Under the pieces are notes generated by a model. The model was not told where the DNA came from. It made no database searches and saw only the letters and a program-made list of their open reading frames with translations. From Epiperipatus broadwayi (taxonomy: Eukaryota; Onychophora; Udeonychophora; Euonychophora; Peripatidae), in NCBI GenBank assembly GCA_028023455.1, contig JAQFVV010006199.1:5406972-5470971 (forward strand): a stretch of DNA of 64,000 nucleotides, read 5' to 3'. The first letter of the stretch is position 1, and each line of letters begins with the position of its first letter. A program made the translations under genes and the position numbers. This document shows positions 48,280 to 61,649 of this stretch, one piece after another.

Positions 48280-50580
48280 TTTTTTCTTATCCACTCTTGC
48301 TGCTAGATATTATGTAATAATTTTCTGACAAAATGACTGCATGGGCTTGCTTTTTCATTAATAAGCAAGTAGCCATCATGAGTTAGTAAAGGCAGGTAGA
48401 TATTCATAATTGATTGATTTGTTTTTTTATTTTTCCAAGCTGCAAAGCATGATTAACTTGTCATAAATTCAACTTTTTCAGATCATTTAGCACTAACTGT
48501 GTGTCTAAATTATTGATTATTTTCATTGAATCCTAATCCCATTAAATGGACAATTAAAGTACTACTTCCAAATCATATACCCTATATTTTCTCTTCTCAT
48601 AGATTCTCACACTTGCATAATTCAAACTTTAAAATCTAATAAGCATAGATCATTTTTGCTAATATAATGCCATGTACAATTGAACATGGCACTTGACAAA
48701 GTATACTTTCAGGATCAATTAAAAATGGCTGCTCAAGAATAGTAGCTTTGAGAAATGATTATATATCAGCTTATCAACTGCTTAAGAAATATTTGGCAAT
48801 TAAAAAAGCAAGAGTGTATTAGAACAGATCTTATATTTAATCAAGGCATTACATTCCCTGAGTCTTGGTATATCCCCCTTCAGATCAGGTTTCCATTGCA
48901 ATTAGGATAAAAAAAATATCTCATTTCTAGAAATAACATTTCTTTTGACACACCTTAAAAGAAAGCTACAGAATAGAAAAATATTTATTCATTCTTCTCA
49001 CTTCCAGTGAACTAATTGCATTTTCAGCAAATTTAGTTAATCCCTTATCAAGACAAGTATATCACATATATGGCTCCTATCCATCATCTCTTAAATAATA
49101 ATCATAATAAAAATCAACATGAAGATTATATAAATGAGCTCATTAGGGTTAAAGTATTAGAATCAATTATCAAAGACATTTAAATTACATAGTTATCATC
49201 ATTGTTAAAGATGCAATTTATTAAAAAAAGAATTTTTTTATATTGATGGAACTACTTTTTTTTTTTTTTTTTTTTTAGAAAACACAGAAATAATAAGAAA
49301 TACTCTTCAAGAGTATTCAACCTTTTTATTAAGAAATTGGCATATAGGCAATACTCCTAGAAATTACTTTATGTACTCACAAATTTATTCTTAAGCTTAA
49401 ATTAAATATAACACTTCATGAATATAATTATCTTTCCTTTATTCCAGATTTTTCAATTCTGAAAGGCTTCTCTCTAAGCTCTCTACTATTTATTATTTAT
49501 ATTAACACTTTACCTAAAATATTTATATCAGGATTTAAAACCAAATATTTTCTGTATTGACTTTATGGATAACAGTATTTCTTATACCAAAAACAAATTC
49601 CAGCATCACTACAGATTTTAAAAAATTATACAAATGAATATAAGCTTGAGTTTACCATGAAAAATATATTGTGCATGATCTATAAATGTAAGGCATAATT
49701 ATAGGTGACACTTTAAAGCAATTATTTCTTAGGGTTCTTTACTCTACTTGAGAAGCTCTTAAATAACATTTTAAAGATTATATATATAATTTTTATTGGG
49801 AATTTCTTTTCACTTGAATAACTTAGGAATGCATGCATTAATGTAGGAAACCTTAAAGATAAAATTTAAAACTTAAATAGTTCACTTTCAAAATCATATA
49901 TACTTTTCTACTCAAAAGTATATTTAATCAACTAATTACTACTAAAGGGATATATTATTTCCCAATATATTGTACATAGAAACATTTTCCACTTATATTT
50001 ATTTCTTATTTGGGAAGTTAGTTTAGAGAAGAAGTATCACTGTTAACTTTCTCAGATGACTCCAGTCCTCCCAAGTTCAAAACAGTTTAGGTCTTCTCAC
50101 AATATATATCATCTAAAAAATTATGTTTAATCTGTCATTGGAATATACCATAGTAAATTATAAATAATACTAATATTGCTATATGCACATAAAAAATACT
50201 GAAAATATTAAATATAACTTTGCAGGTATTTTAATGCTGGGAACCCTTGTCAAAAGATGCCTGTTATAGTGATATGCATTTTAACAAAGGTATTTTAGCA
50301 TCAAAAATATATTAAGGTTTCCATGTATGAAGCAGTAATACCTTTAATGCATATTTCAAGATTAAAAAAACAATTTCATTTAATTACTTTTATGTCTAAA
50401 AGAAATATTAAAAATAATTCCAACGGATACATTACTGCCAGTAGTGTATGCTGGATACCCATTTTATTTTGCTTCCATCTATAGCTTTATTTTTGCTCAA
50501 CCAAGAACAGGCATTACTATTGGGAGGTTTATTCTCTATTTTAACATCCTCCTTGAATGATAGAAATTCATGCTAAATGT
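48280..50580 (+). pseudogene. Decayed LINE, plus strand
   Basis: The best evidence is near 49450-49510, where translation gives ILKGFSLSSLLFIIYINTLP. This matches the reverse-transcriptase B motif of Jockey/CR1-type LINEs (QGS-x-LSPLLFxIYINDLP). The Asp-Asp box that should follow about 20 residues later is degraded (FLY-LYG near 49550). Downstream, SLPVVYAGYPFYFA near 50435 resembles the LPVL-x-YG-x-P motif in the C-terminal region of such LINEs. Upstream endonuclease sequence is too decayed to place. Clade is uncertain. Confidence 0.55.
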
Positions 50581-50612
50581 AATAAGAAGCTTATTCAAAA
50601 AATCAAGTTCTG

Positions 50613-50704
50613 GTCAAGCGTTGGTGGCCTAGTGGTTATCATAGCAGCCTTCCAAGCAGCTAGCACCAAGTTCACTTCCCGGTCAACGCATTTGACATAT
50701 GGAA
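50613..50704 (+). mobile_element. Short tRNA-derived SINE, copy 2 (tRNA-Gly-like head)
   Basis: Positions 50618-50690 fold like a tRNA. The acceptor 5' strand GCGTTGG pairs with TCAACGC, the A-box region is TGGTGGCCTAGTGG, and the anticodon arm GCAGCCTTCCAAGCAG has TCC at the anticodon position, as in tRNA-Gly(UCC). The T arm (CCAAGTTCACTTCCCGG) has a broken stem, so it is not a working tRNA. The tail TTTGACATATGG plus A run follows. A near-exact duplication flanks it: AAAAAATCAAGTTCTG at 50597-50612 and AAAAAATCAAGTCCTG at 50705-50720. It shares the GTCAAGC start and TGACAYATG tail with the copy at 46201. Confidence 0.85.
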
Positions 50705-50720
50705 AAAAAATCAAGTCCTG

Positions 50721-52319
50721 CTGATTCAATTTGGATTCTTTTATTGGAATTGTCAGCTTAGCAAAATTTTTAAATGCATTTCCTGATGTATATTTGATTA
50801 CTGTTTAATTGAAATAAAAACAATCGCTGAAAATAAATCTGTATAGTGATTTCCATTACATATTTATAGATAACCCAAGTTTTTTAAAAATATGTAGTTA
50901 TATCTAAATAATATATACTAAACTTCTTTATCTTTTTGTATAATTTGACTTCTTGATGCACGTGAAAACATTTATGAATTGAAATCTTTATATTTGTTGA
51001 GATTTAAAATAGTAATTTCTCTAAATTATTATGAATAACCACTTTATTAAAACTGGATAAAGATTATGAAAAAAGAATAATCCTCTTACTGGCACTAAGT
51101 GTGTGGTTTATAATGATGACAAACATATATTAACTTGTTTTATATATTTATTGTTTTGGACGTTGACAGTTTTAATCATCACTTCTGATAAAAAAAAAAA
51201 CAACAACTATTTTTGGATATTTTAGTAGTTTTTCACATTAAGATTTAATTTTCCTAGTAAAAACCTGAATATTTTGTTTTATTTTGGGAACTTTTGCTTT
51301 TTAATAAATACGTTAATGGGTGTTTATAGTTTTTTTCTAAATTGTTTGGTTTTAGATATTTTCAACATTTTCTATTAATTTTTCCAATTTTGAGATTTTT
51401 AACTTAGCAAAGTATTTATTTTAACTATTACTAATATTATTTTGCTCTTTTTTTTTTTTTTTTTTTAAAAAGTTGGGTTTATTGTTTTTATTCTCAAAAA
51501 AAAAAAAAAAAAAAAACAAACAACTAAATATATTTGAATAAAGATTTTGATTAATATATGACTGTTAGCTTTATGCATTTCAGCTTTAAATTTATTGTAA
51601 TTTCTTTGAATAGCTTCTGAAATTTGGTCCCTAAAGTTCATTTATAATGACAAATTTTCTTTCAATAATATTAAAAGTTGGCAAAATTGCTTTGAGCTAG
51701 GGAAGATTTTTAACAATATTTGTTAATATGTACATTTTAGATTTCAGAATATTTATTTCACATTATTTATCTACAAATACATAAAAAATTTTACTCTTTA
51801 AGATGTTTTTAATTAAGAAGTAAAAATAAATAAATACATAAAGTACATGATGGGAACTACTATTGCTAATAATGGAATTGGTTATTTAGTCAGACTTTAA
51901 TAAATATTTCCTACTATTATCTATGTTTTTATATAATGATATTCACTCTATAAACTCAAATGATTTACAATTGTTGCATTTTGTATTATACATGAATTGA
52001 CCTTCACAAATATTTTATTTAGTCAATTAAACCTCTGCATAAAAACAAACAAAAACAAAACAAACAAATAAACTATGGATCAACCCACATTCAATGGCAT
52101 CTTAAAAATTATATTAGATGTAGGAATCAAAATTTATATACATATTTATAAAATTACATAAGCATTATTGATAATAACTAGAGATCCAATATAAAAATAA
52201 TAGTTGAATTAAAAACAGGTTCTATTGACATTATATAAGCAAAAATTTCAACAGCCATTAAACGTTAAATATTCCAATTTGGGTTTTCAAGATTGTTATG
52301 CTGTTGAGGTATGAAATTC
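50721..52319. other. No gene; poly-T and poly-A tracts
   Basis: AT-rich sequence. A long T tract (51448-51466) and a long A tract (51496-51516) lie 29 bp apart and could pair. An A/C-rich tract (AAACAAACAAAAACAAAACA) lies near 52045. Confidence 0.5.
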
Positions 52320-53060
<741 letters not shown>

Positions 53061-53289
53061 CTCAATGTAATTAAAGTGTGAAAAATGTCTATTATCAACA
53101 AAGTCATCAGAATGATAACATATTACATTTATTTAACATCTTAAAAAAATAGTTCAATTTTATTTACAAACAAACTTAATGCAAACCTATAATAATACTC
53201 ATTATATTTTAAAACAATAAAAGTCACTATCTATGTTTATAAATAGATAAGGGGATATGCAAAAATAAACAGTATTTTATATAATAAAA

Positions 53290-53835
53290 ATTTGTGTATT
53301 TAATTTTTGATGTTAAAACTTTAATTCCTTTCAAAGTATTGTCCATTTAATGTAATGGACTAAAAGTGTTTTAACTTTTCAAGATAGTTTGGAAACTCTT
53401 GTGAAGAAGTAACTTTTAAAATCTCTGCATTTTGTTCTTCACCAAGCCACACAAAGTGAGATCGAGTCAATATGACCGATGGATAAGCTGAATTATGCTA
53501 AATTTAATTAAAAATTGTTTCATACTCATGGTGTAAAGTTTTAGCACTTTGTCACTGTGAAAATTGCACTCCTCACTTTGCCATAAAATGGGACATTTAT
53601 ATTTTACTGCTTCTCACAAAAACTTCAGAACTTATAGATTTTAAATGCCTGATCATTACAAATAAATTCTAAATGAACAATACTATTTTTGTGAAAAAAA
53701 AATCAGCATTATCTTGACATTGGTATTTACTCATCACATATTTTTAGGATGTGTGAAATTTGGCATTCCATTAATCCACTCGTAAACTTGTGTTTTTCCA
53801 GAGCAACTTGTTTGTAAGCTATTTCAAGCAATACA
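53290..53835 (-). pseudogene. mariner-family transposase pseudogene
   Basis: Minus-strand translation gives, in order, a short N-terminal patch CSGKTQVYEWINGM (near 53790). Then come VKIMLIFF (near 53700), EAVKYKCPILWQS (near 53590), FHSDKVLKLYTMSMKQFL (near 53540) and SYWLDLTLCGL (near 53450). A SQEFPNYLEKLKHF patch lies near 53375. This matches the catalytic half of mariner transposases, where VKVMLIFF, an H-x-DNAPAH block and YSPDLAPCD are typical. The DNA-binding half is largely deleted. The second box keeps its Asp (HSDK), whereas the third catalytic Asp appears replaced (LCGL). Stops are frequent, so it is dead. Terminal inverted repeats were not found. Confidence 0.7.
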
Positions 53836-56047
53836 ACTGTTTTTTTTTAAAAGAAAACAAGATTTCATGTTATTTTAATTTTTCAGTCATGTGCAAAACA
53901 CATTTTACAAAAAAATTTGCTATGTGGTACCATGATTTCATGCATTGATGTCATTTAGCAGGTTAATGCAGAAGTGTCTCTTTGAAAAGTACCTAGAAGC
54001 TGAAGCATGTACTTCAACAGGAGTGGCTACTAAAGAATGATTCTGGTTATTTTTATGTACTCTCCTGTATAATAATCTCTCAAGAATAATGAAGGTTGCC
54101 ATAATGTTTCATGAGATTAATCCTTATTTTACATTCTAACTAAGGATATTTATCCAACGATATTTGTTGGGTAACTGAACCAGTTATATATCTGACTAAG
54201 TCAGATTTTCTCAAGTCATGTAATAAGCTAATGCATTAACGATTACATTACAATAAATTAATTACACCAAATAGTGACATTGAATTACCTATAGGGGTTT
54301 CAACTTTTTTTATCCTTTATTTCCTTTAAATTATAAATATTAAAAAATGACAGCTTACCTGTCATTTGTCTGCTTTTGAATGATAGACTATTTCTCAGAT
54401 GTATATGGAAACATGTTTTTACAGCTACTCAGGTAAAAGTGACCGATGATGAATAAGTGCCTGTTCCCGTCAGATTACTTTTTTTATAGTCATAAAAAAA
54501 CATTTACAACGCAGAATAAAAATAAAAACATTAAACAGCAATCTTTTCTATTAAAACTATAAATATAATTTATATTCGAATCTATTGTGGCTTATTCCTA
54601 GTCACAGTTTAAATAAATATTAAAAACTTATAATTTTAATAGTTATGTTCATTTCCTTCTCCCCCTTTTTTTTTTCAATTTGCAAGGTCTACCACTTTAG
54701 TAAGCTATTCAACAACGTTCTATAATTATTTATTCCAATTTGTATAGCGAAAACATTTTTATTAAAAACATGCCACACAATTCATACTATTAATTATGGC
54801 AGATAAATATAATTATAAACTAGCTATTACTATTAATACCAAAATCTTAATCCTTATATCTGTGCAAAGAATTTTAACAGACAGGAAAATGTACAGGAAG
54901 TTTAAAGATGAAAATATATATACTTTCAATATAGGAAAAAAAAAAAACATTGTAGATTAGTCATGCTGAAAAGTAATTAAATATTATGTATAATAAGGCT
55001 GTTTAATAAATAGATAATTTCATGCTTTGAGATGGATTACTAATAATATTAAATAAAAACAACAACAATGATAGTGATAACAATAATCTCACAGATGAAT
55101 AGTGAATAATTATGTTTCAAAACTCACTTTGCAATAACACTTTTTAATATATTAATTTAAAAAAAATAAATATTATAAACCAAGAAAAAAATCTTCACCA
55201 CAACTTCTCTATTGATTTCCTTGCCTTGTCGAATTAAAGAGCCAAAAATTTATGAAATATACTCAATTGACGAATATATAAAAAAATGTTTGATCAAATA
55301 AGTAAAATTGTTATGCTCAGTCTATTAGTTTGATACTCAAACGAGAACGATTGTCATAATTTCTTAAGCTACCTTTCAATATTTTGATTTATAACCGCAC
55401 GCGCATACATATTGTTTTCCAAAACAATAAATTTTTCAATTCTTTAAAATATAAGCAAGGAATAATTTTTAAATTGTTCACAAGTGATTTTAAATTATCA
55501 TTAACTAAACTACAAATTGGTTGACATTTAATATGGTATAAAGCCATACTTTTGAAATTCTCTCCAGCCAACTTGGATTCCTGAATAATAAATTTAAATT
55601 TAAATGTCTTAGAAGGCAGTAAAAAAAAAAAAAAAAATTCAAATTCAGTCATCCACCAAAAGCAGAGATGATCCATTAAAAATGATTCTGGAATATCTTC
55701 AAAATTATAATAAAAAAACATTGATGGAATAATGATTTTAAAATAAAAAAAGATATACTAATTTTAAATATGTCCTCATTGCAATGGTAGAAATGATTGT
55801 TTCATTTCTAATGCATGCAGAGTACCACTCAAAGAAAATATCTTTGCAAAATAAAGATGCAAAAGTGATTAAGTCATCCAGATGACTTAAAATTTAATAG
55901 AAATTAAAATCTATGTGGTTTCACAATAAGTTTTTGAGTGCTTTTGTAGTCCATTACTATGATGTACTTAATACACTATTCAGTGTAACAATATCTTTAT
56001 TTTACATAATATTAGGTGATATTCATAGTATATATTCTTTTTTTTTT
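53836..56047. other. No gene seen
   Basis: AT-rich. The part to about 54070 may be the remaining flank of the mariner element. The minus ORF 55389-55721 (110 aa) contains a poly-Phe stretch from an A run and has no recognised motif. Confidence 0.4.
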
Positions 56048-56138
56048 CATGTGTCACAGGATTGGCTAGAAAGCGAACCCGCAAACATGGGACAATTGCT
56101 TGTAAGGCAGCTGTGCTGACCACTCGCATCAGGCGCTT
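56048..56138 (-). mobile_element. Short tRNA-derived SINE, copy 3
   Basis: On the minus strand it reads AAGCGCCTGATGCGAGTGG, then GCTGCCTTACAAGCA, GCGGGTTCGCTTTCTAGCC and TGTGACACATG, with an A run after it. Order, spacing and tail match the copies at 46201 and 50613. No convincing target-site duplication was found. Confidence 0.75.
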
Positions 56139-56879
56139 GTTTGTACATATAAATATTTTTTAAATGCAAATAAAATCTTTTAAAAAAATCTATTTGTTTT
56201 TACTTTCTTATAATATTCATTAAATTAAAACAATTGTTCAAAATATTAAACTTATTCCAAATGGTTCAGTTTTATATTGGGAAAAAAAAATATTAATTAG
56301 TACTATTCATTCTGCAAAACAAATAAAATAATTCTGATCATTGATTCTTAGGAAACAATCTATCAAATTGCTAATTTGAAATATATTCTATGATTAGTAG
56401 TTTGGAAGAGCTTGTGGGTATTGAGTGGCAAAGTAATGGGCTGCACACAAAAGTGACAGTTTATTATACTAATTTTTTAAAATTCTTACTTGAAACTGAT
56501 TCAGGAACCTTTAGCCTTGAATCTGAAATTTATCACCATTAAATGGAAAAAAAAAACTAAATGTTACTTGGCTTTTACATTAGTAAATAATTAATAAAAA
56601 AAAGTTATGGTTAGAAAGCATTTAGACTACGAATTAGGTGTTTAAATGAAATAAAAATTGTTATTTTAAAACACCTATAAGCAATAAGAATTGAAAAATA
56701 TATATTATTTGTATAAAGTTCTATTACAAATAATTAACTCACCATTATTTAATTATAAATCATTTCTATTAATACTATAAACAATCATTAAGAATAATAC
56801 ATAATTTATTAGTACTATTAGACACTATAAATCAACAATAATTTCTGATGATTATATGAATAGTATTTCTTCTTTATGC
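56139..56879. other. No recognised feature
   Basis: AT-rich sequence without open frames or repeats of note. Confidence 0.5.
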
Positions 56880-58920
56880 CCTATCACCTGATGATGGGAT
56901 CCATTTACCTCATTGCAGATTATCTTCTTCCACCACTGATCTTTCTGAAAATTATATACTTTTTTAATAAAATATATTATTTCATAATATGATCAAAATA
57001 AGATCATTTCTATTGATCATTTATGATTTAAGTAAGGTTCAAATATTATATGATTGATTGATAATCCTATTTATTTATTTTTCTTGCAGTCCATAGTGTT
57101 TCAAAGATCTTTTCCATTGTGATAGCTTAAATCCATTACACTTTCCTACCATTTCTTTTTAGTGGCCAACTTTCACATTCATAGAGTCACAGAAATTTAA
57201 ACAATTAATTTTAATAGTCAAAATAAGAGTCATAGATCACATGACCCTATTCTCTTAAGCGTGAAAGTTATAAACAATGAGGATTGCCAATTCCTCAACA
57301 AGCTTTGTGATAAATGCTTAGCCAGAGAAAGCATTTAAAATATCTTTATCAGGACCCCCCCCCAAACCCCTGACCATGGTTTCATGCTTTGGCACTCCTC
57401 AGAGAGGTGTCAGGGTAGGTTCAGACACTAGATCTAAAAATACCAACCCAAAGCCAGCATTTATCTAAAAGTTGTCTATTGAGTGGAAAATCTGAAAATT
57501 TCAGACACCTACATGTCTTCAAACCTAGTTATCCAAATCAAATAGCTATATGGGGCTGATAGATCTTTAGCCATACCATATATTAGTAGTCTTAGTAATA
57601 TAACATTGCATAAGACTTAAGGCAGAGACTATAAATAGTCAAAATAAGAGTCAAAGATCACATGACCCTATTCTCTTAAGCTTGTAAGTTATAAACAATG
57701 AGGATTGCCAATTCTTCAACAAACTATTGGCAATCCTCATTGTTTATAACTTACAAGCTTAGGAGAACAGGGTCATGTGATCTATGACTTATTTTGACTA
57801 TTTATAGTCTCTGCCTTAAGTCTTATGCAATTTTATATTGCTAAGACTACTAATATATGGTATGGCTGAAGATCTATCAGCCCATATAGCTATTTGAGTT
57901 GGATAGCTGGTTTGAAGACATGTAGGTGTCTGAAAAAATTTCAGATTTTCCACTCAATAGACAATTTTTAGATAAATGCTGGCTTTGGGTTCGTATTTTT
58001 AGATCTAGGGTCTGAACCTACCCTGACACCTCTCTGAGGAGTGCTAAAGCATGAAACCATGGTCAGGGAATTGGGGGTTCCTGATGGAGATATTTTAAAT
58101 GCTTTCTCTGGCTAAGCATTTATCACAAAGCTTGTTGAGGAATTGACAATCCTCATTGTTTATAATTAATTTTAATCTTCATTTTTAAAAATATATGCCT
58201 ATAAATATCTTTTTAGACTTTTACTTTATGCAATATATGGTTTGTGATGAATCTTGACTATGGAAAAATTTATTGTTGATGAAGGTCATGAGAAAGTAAA
58301 ATTGCCAATATTTTATATGCCTTTGTTTTTGCTTTATATTTTCTAAAAAAAAGCCTTAATGTCTTTTTTTATTTTCAACTACAAGTACAATATCATCAAC
58401 ATATCTACAATTGTTGATGTTTTTTTGTTTTTATGTATAAATCCTGAATTCACATATCTTTATTAATGTGGCTCTATTCATTATATATTCATGTATCAAA
58501 TGAATAGGTTGAGTGTCTATATGTAGTTATGTTTAGCTCCTTTGACAATATGTTTCTTTATAACCCATTTTAACTATAATTTATAATTTTATTTTATTGA
58601 TTTAATCCCATTTGTTTCCCTTCTATTACATCCATTTTCCTAAGAATGTTTTGTTCTTTAGCTTGTGTAACTAAATCTAAGATCTTGTCATAATCAATAA
58701 AACATATAAAGGCTTTTAACTTATATTTATAGGCCTTATCAATAAACCAACATAATCAAACAATGATGTGTTTAGTTGCTCACCATTTCCTAAAAGTAGT
58801 TTTACCACCTAGAAGCTTTTATTCAATAGTTGGGCTGCAATCTAAGCTGAATAATTTTTGGGAGTAATCTCATTTGCATATGATGGCATTATCATCATTA
58901 TTAGCCACTTAATTAGGGAT
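56880..58920 (-). pseudogene. Antisense LINE relic split by a palindrome
   Basis: On the minus strand, 58740-58640 translates to KAFICFIDYDKILDLVTQAK, matching the FxDYxKAFD palm motif. The stretch 58430-58370 gives NINNCRYVDDIVLVVE, an intact-looking Tyr-Val-Asp-Asp box of a reverse transcriptase. Sequence on the far side of the palindrome (56880-57200) has the look of the C-terminal region (for example minus-strand TCTATGAATGTGAAAGTTGG). The insertion at 57216-58163 separates the two parts. Clade is not resolved; RTE is possible. Confidence 0.6.
57216..58163. mobile_element. Large near-perfect palindrome (foldback element)
   Basis: Arms 57268-57711 and 57727-58165 are reverse complements over about 440 bp around a 15-bp loop (57712-57726). 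Shared landmarks include GGTCATGTGATC, TTAAGTCTTATGCAA, TATGGTATGGCT, AGACATGTAGGTGTCTG, GATAAATGCTGGCTTTGG and AAGCATTTATCACAAAGCTT. The left end carries an extra 50-bp block that repeats the block beside the loop (TAGTCAAAATAAGAGTC at 57214 and 57637). The element is flanked by AATTAATTTTAAT at 57203-57215 and 58164-58176, a candidate 13-bp target duplication. No ORF. Confidence 0.85.
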
Positions 58921-58925
58921 ATTAT

Positions 58926-61051
58926 TGTAACGATTCGGAGAATAGCACCTAACGTAAACTGCACTACAGGGCGCCATCTAGGCATTTGAACCTAGAAAAA
59001 TTTATAAAGTAGGCAGATACATAAGTCAAAAAAAAAATTTTTTTTTTTTTTTAAATATTTTGGTTCCGGTCATTAGCCCATGTCACTAGCTCAGTGGAAT
59101 AGCAGAGATTAAATAATATAATCTAAGAGTATATAAAAAAAAGAATAAAATAAGCCACTGCCAGTAATTAACATACAAACATTTATTAACACACATATAT
59201 AAGATTTAAAATTATTTTAGCATCAGTTTACCTTTTAAAATTACATTTTTAACTTTGATTTTAATTTACATTTTAATTTTTACAACTTTACATTTTAATT
59301 TTTTATAAGTTCACACAGAGGAGTTTATAAAAGTTTGTTTTAAAATGTTGAGTATAGATCGGTTACATAGATTACAACGGTTAAAAACATTTTAAAAAAT
59401 AAACATAAACGATCAAAATATAAAATCATTGATACCGACAATTGCAGAGGGAAATTTATAAGTAACCCAATAGTATTCACCATAAGATACTTGCATTGTC
59501 ACCAATAACTTAAAAGACATCTGAATAAATACATTATAAATACTCACCGTAAGGTATCATTATTTATTGAATGTCTATATATTTTGATCAAATATGAAAA
59601 CCCAAAACATACTTAACCGATAACCAATCCATGCAAGCATCTATAAACAACTTAAATTTAATGCATTTTTATTTAGGGTTGAGTATGAATAGACTACATA
59701 GATTTGCATTTGAAAATAAAATATTATATCCCTATTTAACCCTAGGCTAAAATTCGCAGTCAACTGGCATCAATTCATCTGATATTTCGATGTATTCAAT
59801 GTAATACGGAATACGGCAGCACCAAAAAGATTAAGAGAAGACATTGACTCTCATCAGATAGGAATATTACATCGATCTAATGAGAAGAACAATAAAAAAA
59901 ACTCCATAGAAAGGAACTACGTTCTTCGTCTTATAATTCCTTCCATAGGCAAATGGGTGAGTGCGGCGTATATATAAATGATTCTGCCAGTAGCCAATCT
60001 CTGACTACATCTACTAACTACATCAATATATCCAATCCATTGACCCAATTTAACAATGACACAAATAACCTAAGATTACCCTTCCCTAATATAACTTTAC
60101 AAATCTATACAGCCATTCACGCCCGACTTAACTTTAACATTGATATATTTTAATTTATCAGAAAACAGAAATCATAAATAAACAACTAACAAAAAAAAAA
60201 AATATAAATGGAAATGATTTTGCATAAATAAAAAAAAATATATACATCAAATAACATTATTAATAAAGAATTTAGTTTGGTCAGATAGGATTCTATTTGT
60301 ATTATTTACTAAAAGGTTTAAAATTTAGAGTTCTATGTTTTCAAATGAAAATAAAGTTCTTACGATTTTAAAAGGTCTATAATTTGTAGTCATTTGTAAT
60401 TCTGAATGGGAATTCCCACGCCGTACTGAAGATATTTGTTTTGTTAGCCATTGTTCTTATCCATCCGGAGGTTTTTGCTTTAACTGGTCCTCAATGAAGA
60501 AAACGATGTTTCACTCCCTTTTCTTTAACAGCTGAAGGAATTGAAAGTGCATCTTTCAATCTCTTCACCTCCAACTCCGTACTAATACGTATAGTCACAT
60601 CGTAATAATAATCTATCTATCATAATTTTCCAACTTGTCCTTTTATATTTATTTGAAGGATTGAATTTACATTATGTCATCGATGTGATGGTCCTTTCGC
60701 TGAGGTCCGATTCCATAGGATTTTTTTTATTTGCTAAAAGTTTCTATTGTTTTCCTATCTGACCGATGTTTTTACATTTAAATGCCCAAGGCTGGTTTAC
60801 ATTTAACTAATTAAAACAATCGATTAAAGATATATATTTATCTCTAAATCTTTTTAGGTTTTTGTTTTTAAAATACCTTTCTATTTTTAATAAAGTTTTA
60901 TTTTAATAATTTTTTTTTTTTTATCTGTGCGATTTATATATACAAGTTTAAGATGATATTTAATTTCAATTTTTAATTCTTAAAGAAAATTTTTAAATGC
61001 GAACATGTTTAACAATAAAAAAACAATGTAACGTCGTCTGTGCTTGTTACA
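58926..61051. mobile_element. Candidate solo LTR, 2.1 kb
   Basis: The left end is TGTAACGATTCGG and the right end is CTTGTTACA, giving TG...CA with an inverted TGTAAC/GTTACA terminus. TTAT lies directly outside both ends (58922-58925 and 61052-61055), a candidate 4-bp duplication. The interior has slightly higher complexity (GGGCGCCATCTAGGCATTTG near 58969) and no long ORF; the 66-aa ORF at 59953-60153 is unsupported. AT-rich flanks make a 4-bp match weak evidence. The unit could also be a DNA transposon remnant. Confidence 0.35.
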
Positions 61052-61055
61052 TTAT

Positions 61056-61649
61056 AATTTTCAAAGAAGATAAAAACAATAACAAAAGTTAAAAATAAAT
61101 TTTCGGATAAGTTACTATACAGAAGCAAAAACCAAAAAAAAAAAAAAGAGTTAAAAATTTATTGAATATATAATTAAAGGATGAAAATGTGTAAATACAC
61201 AATTCCACTGAAATAATCAGTGCAAAAAATAGATTAACATCATGAGTTATTATGAGTAGGTTTTATGCTAACTAAAATCACTGATGGAAGTAAGATAAAA
61301 AAGAAAAGAAACTAGAGAATAAGAGAAATGAATAAGAAGAGATAAAAAAGATTGTCATAAACAGTTCTTATTCTTTGATAATCTACACGATGTGTAATCA
61401 ATGTAGTATAATAATTTTCACACTTTTATCAAGATTCTCGTTTTTGATATAGAAATATAAATTGTTTTTTTTTTTCAATTTGCAGGCACTAGATTACTTT
61501 TCTGCAATAATGGTCATAATTTGACTAACATTTTAAATGATTTTTCTTCTATCTCCTGCAAAGATTTGCTACAATAAAATCAATTCCAATGATTTTACTT
61601 TTTAGCAATGACCTCAATGCTCTCATCTTCTAAAATCCCCTCCCCCCTC
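61056..61649. other. No recognised feature
   Basis: AT-rich sequence with several homopolymer runs (poly-A near 61134 and poly-T near 61466). Confidence 0.5.

Noticed and set aside
50618-50690. Functional tRNA-Gly(UCC) gene
   Set aside because: The T-arm stem is broken, and the unit has a SINE tail, an A run and a flanking target duplication, so it is a retroposed copy.
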